Source: Aureimonas ureilytica (GTDB lineage Bacteria; Pseudomonadota; Alphaproteobacteria; Rhizobiales; Rhizobiaceae). Taken from it: DNA of 64,000 nucleotides. Below the pieces are notes generated by a model. It made no database searches, had not been told where the DNA came from, and saw only the letters and a program-made list of their open reading frames with translations. Both the position numbers and the translations under genes were made by a program. Position 1 is the stretch's first letter. Each line of letters starts with the position of its first letter. This document shows positions 1 through 7,086 of the stretch, piece after piece. The stretch is from contig NZ_LDQA01000028.1 of the NCBI RefSeq assembly GCF_001475935.1, forward strand, positions 1 to 64,000, in the 5' to 3' direction.

Positions 1-1
1 G

Positions 2-76
2 ATGATGGCGATCGTCGGCGCTGCCGCGATCGTCTTCACCGCCCTGTTCGCCGCGCTGATCAAGGCCGCCCTCTGA
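2..76 (+). CDS. 3' end of a small membrane protein gene (partial)
   Basis: The first 75 bases read as one open frame of hydrophobic residues (Ile, Val, Ala, Leu, Phe rich) ending in a TGA that overlaps the ATG of the next gene (TGATG). An ATG sits at base 2, but the gene may start upstream of the window. It looks like the C-terminal transmembrane segment of a small protein. The same overlap style runs through the next 5 kb, so it probably belongs to the same polycistronic unit. No function can be assigned. Confidence 0.5.
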   Translation: MMAIVGAAAIVFTALFAALIKAAL

Positions 77-459
77 TGCGCGCCCCGGCCAACTCCAACA
101 CGAGCCCCGAGCCGACGCGCGAAGAGACGCGCGCCGAGATCGTCGCCACCTTCGCGCCGAGCCCCGAGGCGGTCGCGGTCGCGGTCGCCATGGCGCGCCG
201 CGCCGCCGAGGCGCGCCGCGAGTACGAAGAGCACGGCAGGGCGGCCGACGACTTCAAAGCCCGGACGGACGCCTTCGTGCGGGACTTCCCCGACTTCGCT
301 CCGGTCTACGCCGAACCCGGCGAGATGGAGCGCCGCGAGAAGGCCGAGACCGACGAGGCGGGCTTTCGCACCATCGCTGTCGCCATCGCCATCGGCTGTC
401 TCGCCGCCTCCCCGATCCTCGCGATCCTGATCGCCACCTATATGCGGGGTGGCCTCTGA
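76..459 (+). CDS. Hypothetical tail-anchored protein
   Basis: I do not recognise this 127-residue protein. It has a Pro/Thr-rich start, then a charged, Ala/Arg/Glu-rich region (about residues 15-95) likely to be helical. A single hydrophobic segment lies at about residues 98-121, right at the C-terminus, so it is probably anchored in the inner membrane with most of the chain cytoplasmic. The start overlaps the preceding stop (TGATG), and its own TGA overlaps the next ATG, which indicates translational coupling in a phage- or plasmid-like early operon. The antisense frames over the same bases are shadows. Confidence 0.6.
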   Translation: MRAPANSNTSPEPTREETRAEIVATFAPSPEAVAVAVAMARRAAEARREYEEHGRAADDFKARTDAFVRDFPDFAPVYAEPGEMERREKAETDEAGFRTIAVAIAIGCLAASPILAILIATYMRGGL

Positions 460-656
460 TGCGCGACGCCCTCACCGCCGAGCTGCGCGAGACCGCGCGC
501 ATTATCAGTCACTTTCTGCCCCTCGCCCGCGTCCTGCGCACCACGGCCGAGTTCGCCGCCGTCGCCGGCATGGTCGGCGCGATCGGCGTCTATGCTATCG
601 GCACCACGACGCCCGCCCCGCGCGGCGTCCTGATGATCGCGGAGGCGGGCGGATGA
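459..656 (+). CDS. Hypothetical small membrane protein
   Basis: This 65-residue protein is not recognised. A short amphipathic N-terminus is followed by one hydrophobic stretch (about residues 30-50, Ala/Val/Gly/Ile rich). ATG 459 overlaps the stop of the upstream gene, and its TGA (654-656) overlaps the ATG at 653. This is the third consecutive small ORF with a membrane segment, a pattern seen in the lysis or early regions of mobile elements. No motif links it to a holin or any named family, so no role is claimed. Confidence 0.55.
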   Translation: MRDALTAELRETARIISHFLPLARVLRTTAEFAAVAGMVGAIGVYAIGTTTPAPRGVLMIAEAGG

Positions 657-919
657 ACGCCGAACAACGCGCCCTCGCGCGCCGCGCCCTTGGCCTGCCC
701 AACAGCCTCGCCCGCTCCAGCCGCAACTATACAGCCGTCCATCCCGACGCGCTGGCCTTCGTGCCTTGGATGGAGATGGTCGAAGCCGGACTGGCGACCG
801 TCGAGAAGGTCGGCCTGTCCGGCCGCGTCTGCCTCCTCACCCGCGCCGGCGCGGAAGCCGCGCTGGAGCCGCACGAGCGGCTGGACCCGGAAGACTTCCC
901 GCCGATTCACGCCGACTGA
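653..919 (+). CDS. Hypothetical small protein
   Basis: An 88-residue soluble protein. The chosen ATG (653-655) overlaps the stop of the previous gene, and a longer reading from 449 in the same frame would overlap that gene almost completely. The C-terminal half has the feel of a compact winged-helix-like fold ending in an acidic Asp/Glu/Pro tail, but no conserved motif can be named. Its stop overlaps ATG 919 of the following gene. Function unknown; part of the coupled small-gene train. Confidence 0.6.
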   Translation: MNAEQRALARRALGLPNSLARSSRNYTAVHPDALAFVPWMEMVEAGLATVEKVGLSGRVCLLTRAGAEAALEPHERLDPEDFPPIHAD

Positions 920-1107
920 TGCCCGACTTCCGCGTCTTTTTCGCGGGAGCCGCCGACGCCCTCCTGTTCAACGCGCGCTCGCCCGGCGAGGCGCGAGCCA
1001 AGGCCCAAGGCGTCGGCCGCCCCATCCGCAAGATCAAACTGGACCGCGAAACGGTCGATCCCTGCCATCGCGCGCCCCGCCTCACGCGGCGCGAACTCAA
1101 CGGATAG
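919..1107 (+). CDS. Hypothetical small basic protein
   Basis: A 62-residue protein whose ATG overlaps the previous stop (TGATG). It begins with a short strand-like segment, then an Ala/Arg-rich helix (about residues 20-35), and ends strongly basic with several Arg and Lys residues. The overlap phasing and neighbours, rather than any homology I recognise, support it as a gene. A longer frame starting at 766 is an artefact of the upstream gene. It could be a small nucleic-acid-binding protein, but that is only a guess from its charge. Confidence 0.5.
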   Translation: MPDFRVFFAGAADALLFNARSPGEARAKAQGVGRPIRKIKLDRETVDPCHRAPRLTRRELNG

Positions 1108-1112
1108 TCCCC

Positions 1113-1394
1113 ATGCTGAACGCCGCCGACATCATCGCCCGTGCCGCCGCCTTCAAGGCCGCGCACGAAACCCCGCGCCTCACCCAGCCCGGCCGCCTGT
1201 CGCTGTCCGGTCCGACCGACACGCCCGAGGCCGTGCGCCGCAAAATGGCGGACGACATGCGCGATATCGCCGCCCTGAAAGAGAGCGTCGAGGCCGAAGA
1301 CCTGATCGCGCGCGGCTGGACCCGCGAAGCCCTCACTCTCTACGGCGAAGACGCCCGCGCCCTCGCCAACGCCGCACGGGAGCGTCGGGTCTGA
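1113..1394 (+). CDS. Hypothetical helical protein
   Basis: A 93-residue, mostly alpha-helical protein with many Ala, Arg, Glu and Asp residues and no cysteine or membrane segment. It starts five bases after the previous stop, and its TGA overlaps the next ATG at 1394. The middle (about residues 40-75) could form an amphipathic helix pair. No family recognised. Position and coupling suggest an accessory early gene of the same mobile element. Confidence 0.55.
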   Translation: MLNAADIIARAAAFKAAHETPRLTQPGRLSLSGPTDTPEAVRRKMADDMRDIAALKESVEAEDLIARGWTREALTLYGEDARALANAARERRV

Positions 1395-1942
1395 TGCGCG
1401 CGGATTGGCCCTTTGCGCAACCCACCGGCTGGCTCCCCTCCGACATGCTGGACGAGGTTTCGCCCCCGCCGCGTCAGACGCCGGACGACTGGATCGCCGT
1501 GCGCCTCCTGACCGGCGTGGCCCTGTCGGGGCCGAACGAAGACGAGGGCGACGAGACGGGACGCCGCCGCGTCCTGCCCGGCACCATCGTTCCCTTCCGC
1601 GCCTATTTCGACCTCGGAAAAATCGAGATCGCGGTTCAACCGGACGGCTCCTGGCGGCCGTCCGACCCGCTCGTGATCGACGGCTCGATCGGCAAGGCCA
1701 CGCTCTTCTGCGAGGAAGACGACGGCGACACCACCACGCACTCGCTGGACGAGATCGCCCGCCATTTCGTCACGAACTACGGCCCGTTGACGGACTCGCA
1801 CATCGTCCCGGTGCTGGCATGGCACTGGACCAAGCCCATCCCCTTCGCCCTCACCCGACGCGACGATCAGTCCTACACCTTCCGCCAGCTCGCGGACGAG
1901 GCATCGACCCAGCCAGCGACTTCGCAGGGAGAACTGGTCTAA
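1394..1942 (+). CDS. Hypothetical protein
   Basis: A 182-residue acidic protein, not recognised. It is rich in Asp, Pro and Trp, including a run of acidic residues near residues 49-54 and a DDGD cluster near residue 110. The pattern suggests a beta-rich soluble domain. No signal peptide or membrane segment is visible. It is coupled on both sides: its ATG overlaps the previous TGA and its TAA overlaps the following ATG (TAATG). The mosaic of small unknown genes around it is typical of prophage or integrative-element early regions. Confidence 0.6.
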   Translation: MRADWPFAQPTGWLPSDMLDEVSPPPRQTPDDWIAVRLLTGVALSGPNEDEGDETGRRRVLPGTIVPFRAYFDLGKIEIAVQPDGSWRPSDPLVIDGSIGKATLFCEEDDGDTTTHSLDEIARHFVTNYGPLTDSHIVPVLAWHWTKPIPFALTRRDDQSYTFRQLADEASTQPATSQGELV

Positions 1943-2379
1943 TGGCGCGCATCTATCTCGCGTCCTCCTGGCGCAACCCTCATCAACCTTGGATGGTCGA
2001 TCTTCTCCGGTACGCCGGTCACGAGGTTTACGACTTCCGAAATCCGTTTAACGGCGTCCCCGGCTTTCAATGGTCGGAGATCGATCCCGACTGGCAGTCG
2101 TGGAAGGCCAAGGACTATCGCCGCCTTCTCACGACACACCCGATCGCGGCGCGCGGCTTTGTCAGCGATCTTCGCGCGATGCAGTGGGCGGACACGTGCC
2201 TCTTGCTCCTGCCCTGCGGACGATCGGCGCATCTGGAGGCCGGCTGGTTCTGCGGTCAGGGTAAACGCTGCATCATCCTGACGCAGGACGGCGAAGAGCC
2301 CGAGCTGATGGCGCTGCTCGCGACAGATATTTGCGTGTCGCCCGAAGAGGTCATCGCGACCCTGCGAGGTGCAGCATGA
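1942..2379 (+). CDS. Nucleoside 2-deoxyribosyltransferase-like protein
   Basis: A 145-residue protein beginning with a strand and the words IYLASSWRN, followed by a helix and HEVYDFRNP. This is the layout of nucleoside 2-deoxyribosyltransferase-like or DUF4406-type Rossmann proteins, which use an N-glycosidic bond as substrate. A mid-protein helix ending in ADTCLLLLPCGRSAHLEAGW matches the family segment carrying the catalytic Glu. Such proteins are common in phages, where they may modify or salvage nucleotides. ATG 1942 overlaps the upstream TAA, and its TGA overlaps the next ATG. Family assignment is fairly good; substrate unknown. Confidence 0.65.
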   Translation: MARIYLASSWRNPHQPWMVDLLRYAGHEVYDFRNPFNGVPGFQWSEIDPDWQSWKAKDYRRLLTTHPIAARGFVSDLRAMQWADTCLLLLPCGRSAHLEAGWFCGQGKRCIILTQDGEEPELMALLATDICVSPEEVIATLRGAA

Positions 2380-3053
2380 AGCCCCCCGAACCTTGGATGC
2401 AGACGCTTCCAGGCGCGCCCTTCACCTTGCGCGCGCCCCACGTCACGCCCGCCATGCTCACCGGCGAGATCGCGACGGCCCTCGCGCGCATCCCGCGCTT
2501 TGCCGGCCACACGATCGAATTCTATTCGGTCGCCCAGCACAGCGTCTTGTGCGCCGAGGCGGCCGAGGCTGAGACGGACGATCGGGAGTTGGCCGCCTAT
2601 TGCCTTCTCGACAGCGCCCATGTCGCCTACACGGGCGACACCCCGCGCCCGATGGTCGCCGCCGTGGCGCGCCAGATCGCCGACGACATCGATCCCTACA
2701 CGGCTCACGTCATCGGCCCCCGGCGCGCCCGGAATTTCCTCGCTTCCCGCGAGCGCATCAAAGGCGGGATCGACACGGAAATCTTCCGCGCCGCCGGGCT
2801 GTCGCTCGAAAGGCATATCGAGCACCGCGAGGCCGTCAAGGCGATCGGCCTGCGCGCCCTGCGCACCGAGCGCGACGACCTCATGCACCCCGGCGCACGC
2901 TCATGGGACGCCGACATTGAAGCGGCCGAGCGCCTACCCGTCAGCACCGGCATCATTCGCCCGCTTCCCGAGCGCGAAGCCCGCGCCCTCTTCATCGCCA
3001 CCCTCCGCCGCCTCTGCCCCGCCATCGCCGCCGCCGATCCCGCGCAGCTCTAA
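2376..3053 (+). CDS. HD-domain-like protein with a degenerate HD doublet
   Basis: A 225-residue protein whose first half resembles YfbR/phage-type HD phosphohydrolases (nucleotide hydrolases). The segment SVAQHS carries the first metal-type His (H55), and AYTGDTPRP (residues 84-92) matches the family's second conserved block. However, the position where the family has the His-Asp pair reads LLDSAH, so H and D are replaced by D79 and S80, and the usual downstream Glu is a Val. Metal-dependent hydrolysis is therefore doubtful. The C-terminal half (about 120-225) is helical and not recognised. It overlaps the upstream gene by four bases (ATGA). Confidence 0.65.
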   Translation: MKPPEPWMQTLPGAPFTLRAPHVTPAMLTGEIATALARIPRFAGHTIEFYSVAQHSVLCAEAAEAETDDRELAAYCLLDSAHVAYTGDTPRPMVAAVARQIADDIDPYTAHVIGPRRARNFLASRERIKGGIDTEIFRAAGLSLERHIEHREAVKAIGLRALRTERDDLMHPGARSWDADIEAAERLPVSTGIIRPLPEREARALFIATLRRLCPAIAAADPAQL

Positions 3054-3065
3054 CCCGAGGAACCT

Positions 3066-3755
3066 ATGGCCCGAAAGAAGAAGACCGCCGGCACCGGGCA
3101 CAACAGCGCCCCCGGCCCGAAGCTCTTGAGCCTGATCGAGCGCATCGAGCGGACGCGCGAGGAAAAGAAGTCCTATGCCGAGGACGAGGCGGCCATTTTC
3201 GCCGAGGCGAAGGCGGAAGGCTTCGACACGAAGGCCATGCGCCGCACACTGACCAAGCGTGCGATGAAGCCGCAAGACCTCCAGGAGATGGAGGCGATCG
3301 ATGATGTCTACAGCCACGCGGTCGGCATGGCGAAGGAGCTGCCGCTGTTCAAGGCGGTCGGCACCATGAACGTGGACATTGCCGCGCGTGAAAGCGTGAT
3401 CGCCGCCCTTCTCCAATTGGTTCCGACCAATGGCGAAATCCACCTGATCGGCGGCGGGCTCACGTTCCGCATGTGGCGCGACAAGGACGGCGAAGCGCAG
3501 TCCGAAGAGCTTCTGTTTCAGCCGGAAGGCCCGAAGCGGCCCGAGCGGAATGATCCCGCCCCGCCGCGCCGCCCGGCCGAACCCGCGCCGGAGGTTGATC
3601 AGGACGGGGCTCGCAAGCTCGGCCAGGAGGCCGCGCGCGAGAACACGCCCATCGTCAAGAACCCCTTCCCTTGGGACGACGATCGCCGCCGCGCCTGGGA
3701 TGAAGGGTGGCGCGATGTCGCCGGCTCGGACGGCATGGGACCGGCGGAAGACTGA
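3066..3755 (+). CDS. DUF2312/GapR-like protein with an Rmf-like tail
   Basis: A 229-residue protein. After a basic N-terminus with a GTGHNS segment, residues about 18-95 match the DUF2312 family (GapR-like, AT-rich-DNA-binding coiled coil of alphaproteobacteria): a helical stretch with LIERIERTREEKKSY and AEAKAEGFDTKAMRR. The middle (about 155-195) is a Pro/Glu-rich linker. The C-terminus (about 198-229), with NPFPWDD and RRAWDEGWRD, resembles the ribosome modulation factor (Rmf/CrpP) fold seen at the ends of some phage proteins. It starts 12 bases after the previous stop and its TGA overlaps the AAA+ gene. DNA binding is inferred from GapR; the role of the tail is unknown. Confidence 0.7.
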   Translation: MARKKKTAGTGHNSAPGPKLLSLIERIERTREEKKSYAEDEAAIFAEAKAEGFDTKAMRRTLTKRAMKPQDLQEMEAIDDVYSHAVGMAKELPLFKAVGTMNVDIAARESVIAALLQLVPTNGEIHLIGGGLTFRMWRDKDGEAQSEELLFQPEGPKRPERNDPAPPRRPAEPAPEVDQDGARKLGQEAARENTPIVKNPFPWDDDRRRAWDEGWRDVAGSDGMGPAED

Positions 3756-4648
3756 TGCGCCAGCTCGAACGCCACCACCGAAACGCCTTGTCCGATATGG
3801 CCGAAATCCTCTACCCCGAGGACGCGGCCGAGCCGATCCTCAGTCGTCCCGTGCGCGGCGCGCTCACGGAATGGCTGACCGAGATTTGGGCCGCGAAGGA
3901 GCTGGAGGAAGTCAACCTCAAGCCCCGGAGCCGCGCCCTGTTCTACGGCCCGCCAGGCACCGGCAAGACCACGCTCGCCCATCATCTGGCGGCCCGCCTC
4001 GGCCTGCCGCTCGTGGTGGCCCGCGCCGATCAGCTCGTGGCCTCATACCTTGGCGAGACCGCCGCGAACATCGCAAGGCTCTTCGAAGCGGTGCGCGCAG
4101 GCGGCCAGCCCGTAGTACTCTTTCTGGACGAGTTCGATAGCTTGGGCTCGAAACGCGGCTCCACCGCGAGCGCGGCCGGGGCCGATCGCAACCACTCCAT
4201 CAACACGATCCTTCAGCGCTTGGAGGCGCATGATGGAACGGTGATCGCCGCGACCAACCTTGCGGACGACATCGATCAAGCGATCTGGCGGCGGTTCGAA
4301 ATCCAAATCGAGATTGCCCTACCCGGCCCCGGAGAGCGCAAGCGTATTCTGGAACGATACCTCGCGCCCTTCATCTTCGAAGCGGAAACGCTGTCATCCC
4401 TAGCGGAAGCGCTTCACGGCGCATCGCCCGCGCTGATTCGGCAATGGTGCGAGGGCATCAAGCGCAACCTAATCATCGGCCCGAAGGCCGGCTGGAACAT
4501 GGAGCGAGACGCCGTGATCGAGCGCCAGCTCGCATCCGTCGCCCCGCATCCCGACTTGCAGCGCCCGCGCCTTTGGGAGCGCGGCGCGCGCGATCCCGCG
4601 ATCCGCAATCTCGCGTGGCCTCCCCAGCGCGGCAAGGCGGGCGGCTGA
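3755..4648 (+). CDS. AAA+ ATPase
   Basis: A 297-residue single-module AAA+ protein of the FtsH/ClpX-like classic clade. Walker A is GPPGTGKT (residues 65-72), Walker B is LFLDEFD (122-128), sensor 1 lies in VIAATN (163-168), and an Arg pair in WRRFE (179-180) fits the arginine finger. A short helical N-terminus precedes the module, and the C-terminal small domain ends in a basic Pro/Arg tail. The family uses ATP hydrolysis to remodel proteins or complexes; the client here is unknown. The ATG overlaps the upstream TGA. The frame starting at 3707 is longer but overlaps the upstream gene. Such single AAA proteins are common in Hyphomicrobiales prophages. Confidence 0.8.
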   Translation: MRQLERHHRNALSDMAEILYPEDAAEPILSRPVRGALTEWLTEIWAAKELEEVNLKPRSRALFYGPPGTGKTTLAHHLAARLGLPLVVARADQLVASYLGETAANIARLFEAVRAGGQPVVLFLDEFDSLGSKRGSTASAAGADRNHSINTILQRLEAHDGTVIAATNLADDIDQAIWRRFEIQIEIALPGPGERKRILERYLAPFIFEAETLSSLAEALHGASPALIRQWCEGIKRNLIIGPKAGWNMERDAVIERQLASVAPHPDLQRPRLWERGARDPAIRNLAWPPQRGKAGG

Positions 4649-4932
4649 TGGCGGACCTCTTCGGCAACGGCCGACACGGCGGCCGACCCGGTCGCTCCCC
4701 GGCCCCCGCGCCCAGCTCGGCACCACCGGCCGAGCCGGAGCCCCCGGAGCCGCCCGCCGTCTTTGGCACCCCCTCTTGGGATCGCTGCCGCTGCGGGAAA
4801 TCCGCCACCCTTCACTTCCCGAGAGCCGGCGGCATCCGGCTTTGCCTCAGATGCGCCGAGGCCCAAGGCCGCTGGACGCCATCCCCACTTACCTGGAACC
4901 GCTCCAAGACTTCGAGAAAGCTAGAAAAATGA
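4648..4932 (+). CDS. Small zinc-ribbon-like protein
   Basis: A 94-residue protein with a Gly/Arg-rich start, a Pro/Ala/Glu-rich linker (about residues 15-42), and a compact C-terminal part containing CRCGK and, about 18 residues later, CLRC. The two Cys pairs fit a small zinc ribbon, a fold common in phage-encoded nucleic-acid or protein-binding factors. The ATG overlaps the AAA+ stop, and its TGA lies inside the ATGA that starts the PrtN-like gene. No homologue can be named. Confidence 0.55.
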   Translation: MADLFGNGRHGGRPGRSPAPAPSSAPPAEPEPPEPPAVFGTPSWDRCRCGKSATLHFPRAGGIRLCLRCAEAQGRWTPSPLTWNRSKTSRKLEK

Positions 4933-5201
4933 ACACTGTCTTTCTGCTCATGGCACAGTACGGCGGGAAGCCAGTGATCCCTGTCGAAGAAGTGTGCCGC
5001 GACTTTTTCACCCATCTAACCGCTGAAAAGCTCGTGAGAAAAATTAGCGCGGGAGAAATCTCGATGCCACTTGTGCGGATGGAGACGTCACAGAAGTGCG
5101 CTAAAGGCGTACATCTAGCCGATCTCGCAGCATACCTCGATGCACGACGTGAAGTCGCACTGAAGGAGTGCCGCCAGCTTCACAGAGGATTTCGTGCGTA
5201 G
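4929..5201 (+). CDS. PrtN-family pyocin activator-like regulator
   Basis: A 90-residue protein matching the pyocin activator PrtN family: a start of MNTVFLLMAQYGGKPVIP, then EVCRDFF and LTAEKLVRKI, and near the end HLADLAAYLDARR. In Pseudomonas, PrtN activates pyocin genes. In alphaproteobacteria, PrtN-like proteins sit at the edge of prophages or integrative elements, often near the integrase, and resemble excisionase-type winged helices. The four-base overlap with the zinc-ribbon gene supports ATG 4929. It is the last gene of the GC-rich coupled train; sequence style changes just after it. The family call is good; the targets are unknown. Confidence 0.8.
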   Translation: MNTVFLLMAQYGGKPVIPVEEVCRDFFTHLTAEKLVRKISAGEISMPLVRMETSQKCAKGVHLADLAAYLDARREVALKECRQLHRGFRA

Positions 5202-5254
5202 GCTGGACCACCGCGCGCACCAGTGCAGCCCAACGGCGAGGATTCGTGTAAACC

Positions 5255-5304
5255 GGCTATCGAGAGATAGCCCAGGCTTGGCTCCGACTCAGTTTGGGCT
5301 ATCT
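5255..5304 (+). repeat. Three-arm inverted repeat (competing hairpins)
   Basis: Arm 1 GGCTATC (5255-5261) and arm 2 GATAGCC (5266-5272) form a perfect 7-bp hairpin with a GAGA loop. A third copy in the arm-1 sense lies at 5295-5304 and pairs perfectly over 10 bp (AGATAGCCCA with TGGGCTATCT) with 5265-5274. Arm 2 can thus pair with either arm 1 or arm 3, but not both. The unit sits 14-63 bases upstream of the exonuclease start, in the only non-coding gap of this part, and fits an operator, a recombination site or a leader-RNA switch. Confidence 0.6.
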
Positions 5305-5317
5305 GAGGAACTAGGAC

Positions 5318-5998
5318 ATGACCGTTATGAACAGCATTCTCACGCCAGACCGTCGCATCATAGCGACTGCAAACGGCGCGGATCAGAAACGGAAACCGTC
5401 TATGGACGTCTACTTTTCGGCCGACGTTGAAACCGATGGTCCCATTCCTGGACCCTTTTCAATGCTGTCATTCGCAATCGTCTTCGCAGGCACCTACGAC
5501 GGACGGGAATTCAAGCGTGCCGACACACATGAGAAGCGTGTGTATCATGAGCTTAAGCCAATCTCTTCGCAGTACGAACAGGAAGCCCTAGACGTCAATG
5601 GCTTGGATCGCCAGCGCCTGCTCCTGGAAGGTGAAGACCCGAAGGAAGCGCTAACAAAGGCTGCGAATTGGATAAGAGAGATTGCGGGCGAAGGCTCGCC
5701 AGTTCTGGTGGCTTATCCACTTAGCTTTGATTGGACTTGGCTGTACTGGTACTTCGTGAATTACTGCGAGCAAGGCTCTCCGTTCGACTACTCAAAATGC
5801 TACGACATCAAGACTGCTTTGTCCGTTAAAACTGGAATGCCGATTGCCCAATCAGGTCGGTCGAGCGTTCCAAGCCACCTCCGTTCCCATCGACTCCACA
5901 CGCATCACGCGATAGATGATGCAATCGAACAGGCGGAAATCTTCGCCAATCTGTTCGAATGGGAGCCGCCACATGGAAGAGATAAGCCGCAGACGTGA
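5318..5998 (+). CDS. DEDDh-type 3'-5' exonuclease
   Basis: A 226-residue DnaQ/RNase T-fold exonuclease. The three acidic motifs and the His are present: DVET (D36, E38), LSFDWTWL (Asp in the Exo II position), and HHAIDDAIEQAEIF (His plus Asp, Exo III). The family removes nucleotides from 3' ends of DNA or RNA using two metal ions. ATG 5318 has AGGA just upstream; an internal ATG at 5402 starts nearer the domain and is the alternative. The gene ends inside the nucleotidyltransferase gene (26-base overlap), so the two are probably made together. The base composition is less GC-rich than the neighbouring train, which suggests separate acquisition. Confidence 0.75.
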   Translation: MTVMNSILTPDRRIIATANGADQKRKPSMDVYFSADVETDGPIPGPFSMLSFAIVFAGTYDGREFKRADTHEKRVYHELKPISSQYEQEALDVNGLDRQRLLLEGEDPKEALTKAANWIREIAGEGSPVLVAYPLSFDWTWLYWYFVNYCEQGSPFDYSKCYDIKTALSVKTGMPIAQSGRSSVPSHLRSHRLHTHHAIDDAIEQAEIFANLFEWEPPHGRDKPQT

Positions 5999-6977
5999 AC
6001 ACACGAACAGGACGGTCGAAGCCCTTTTAGCCAACATCGACCCGACAAAACCCTATTTCGCGAATGAAAAGGTGTGCGTTTATGCGACCGGCTCGACGGG
6101 TCGCGGGGAAGCATCAGAATTCAGCGATCTTGATCTGATCATGCTGACCCCGTCCAAACTGGACAGTGAGGGGAAAGAACTGACAGCCAGTGAGCTGACC
6201 AAGCTCGATGAAATCTGCGTCAAAGCAGATTTCATCAAAGCTCTCAGGTCGTGCGGCCTAAAAGACCTCGACGGCCACGGAAAGTATTTCGAGAATTTCA
6301 CCGCAAAGGCACTGATTCAAGCGATCGGCTCGCCCAACGACGACGTGACCGGTGCATTCACAGCTCGCCTTCTTCTTTTGCTAGAAAGCCGTCCGCTGAT
6401 TGGAAGCCGCATCCACACGTCCGCCATAGACGATATCTTGTCAGCGTACTGGACTGACTTTCCACCTCACAGCGACCATTTTATTCCCGCCTATTTCACA
6501 AATGATGTTCTTCGTCTTTGGCGCACATTCTGCGTGAACTATGAAGCGCGCACCAGATCGCTTACAGGCGACGATAAATTCAAAAAGCGCGTGAAAAACT
6601 TGAAGCTGAAATATAGTCGCATGCTTACATGCTACAGCGCCGTCCTTTATCTTCTCAATGAATTTTCTGTCCGGGGCACGGTTACACCCGAAGCAGCAAA
6701 CGCGATGTGCATGCAAACACCAATCGAACGGCTGCAATCGATCTCATCAGCCACACAAATTGGCGTGTTACGCCAACATATCAGCGACATCTTAGAGCGT
6801 TACGATGGCTTCTTACAGACATCCAATTGCAGCGATGATGAGCTTGTTTCACATATGCGCAAATCGGATACATTTGAAAAACAGCGAATTGCGGCTTACG
6901 AGTTTGGACACGGGTTTTATAAGGCATTAGATGTTGTCGGAAATGACAACGATTTCCATCGGCTGATCGTAGTCTAA
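5973..6977 (+). CDS. Polymerase-beta-fold nucleotidyltransferase
   Basis: A 334-residue protein with the nucleotidyltransferase signature GSTGRGEASEF-SDLDL: G40-S41 on the nucleotide-binding turn and the two metal carboxylates D52 and D54. The GRGE wording is closest to GlnD/DUF294-type enzymes rather than typical CD-NTases. The remaining 250 residues are helical and unrecognised, with LLLLESRPL around residue 136 recalling GlnD. ATG 5973 has GGGAG seven bases upstream; a start at 5916 would overlap the exonuclease more deeply. Its partner exonuclease suggests addition and removal of nucleotides on the same RNA or DNA end, but no substrate can be named. Moderately AT-rich. Confidence 0.7.
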   Translation: MEEISRRREHTNRTVEALLANIDPTKPYFANEKVCVYATGSTGRGEASEFSDLDLIMLTPSKLDSEGKELTASELTKLDEICVKADFIKALRSCGLKDLDGHGKYFENFTAKALIQAIGSPNDDVTGAFTARLLLLLESRPLIGSRIHTSAIDDILSAYWTDFPPHSDHFIPAYFTNDVLRLWRTFCVNYEARTRSLTGDDKFKKRVKNLKLKYSRMLTCYSAVLYLLNEFSVRGTVTPEAANAMCMQTPIERLQSISSATQIGVLRQHISDILERYDGFLQTSNCSDDELVSHMRKSDTFEKQRIAAYEFGHGFYKALDVVGNDNDFHRLIVV

Positions 6978-7021
6978 GCATCACGCCGAGCGCTTTACTC
7001 GCGTTCAGAGCAGCTTAGTGC

Positions 7022-7053
7022 GCGAGGCGAATAATACTTAGCGCTCGCCTCGC
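7022..7053. terminator. Hairpin between convergent genes
   Basis: Perfect 9-bp inverted repeat GCGAGGCGA (7022-7030) and TCGCCTCGC (7045-7053) with a 14-base AT-rich loop, centred between the nucleotidyltransferase stop and the end of the leftward cassette. No long T tract follows on either side, so it may slow rather than fully end transcription. Confidence 0.5.
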
Positions 7054-7086
7054 TTGCACAAGACGCGAGCGATACAATACTTTGAA

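Noticed and set aside
5318-6977. CBASS anti-phage locus
   Set aside because: An NTase with an exonuclease is suggestive, but the NTase signature (GSTGRGE) is closer to GlnD-type enzymes and no Cap effector, E1/E2 or JAB gene is adjacent.
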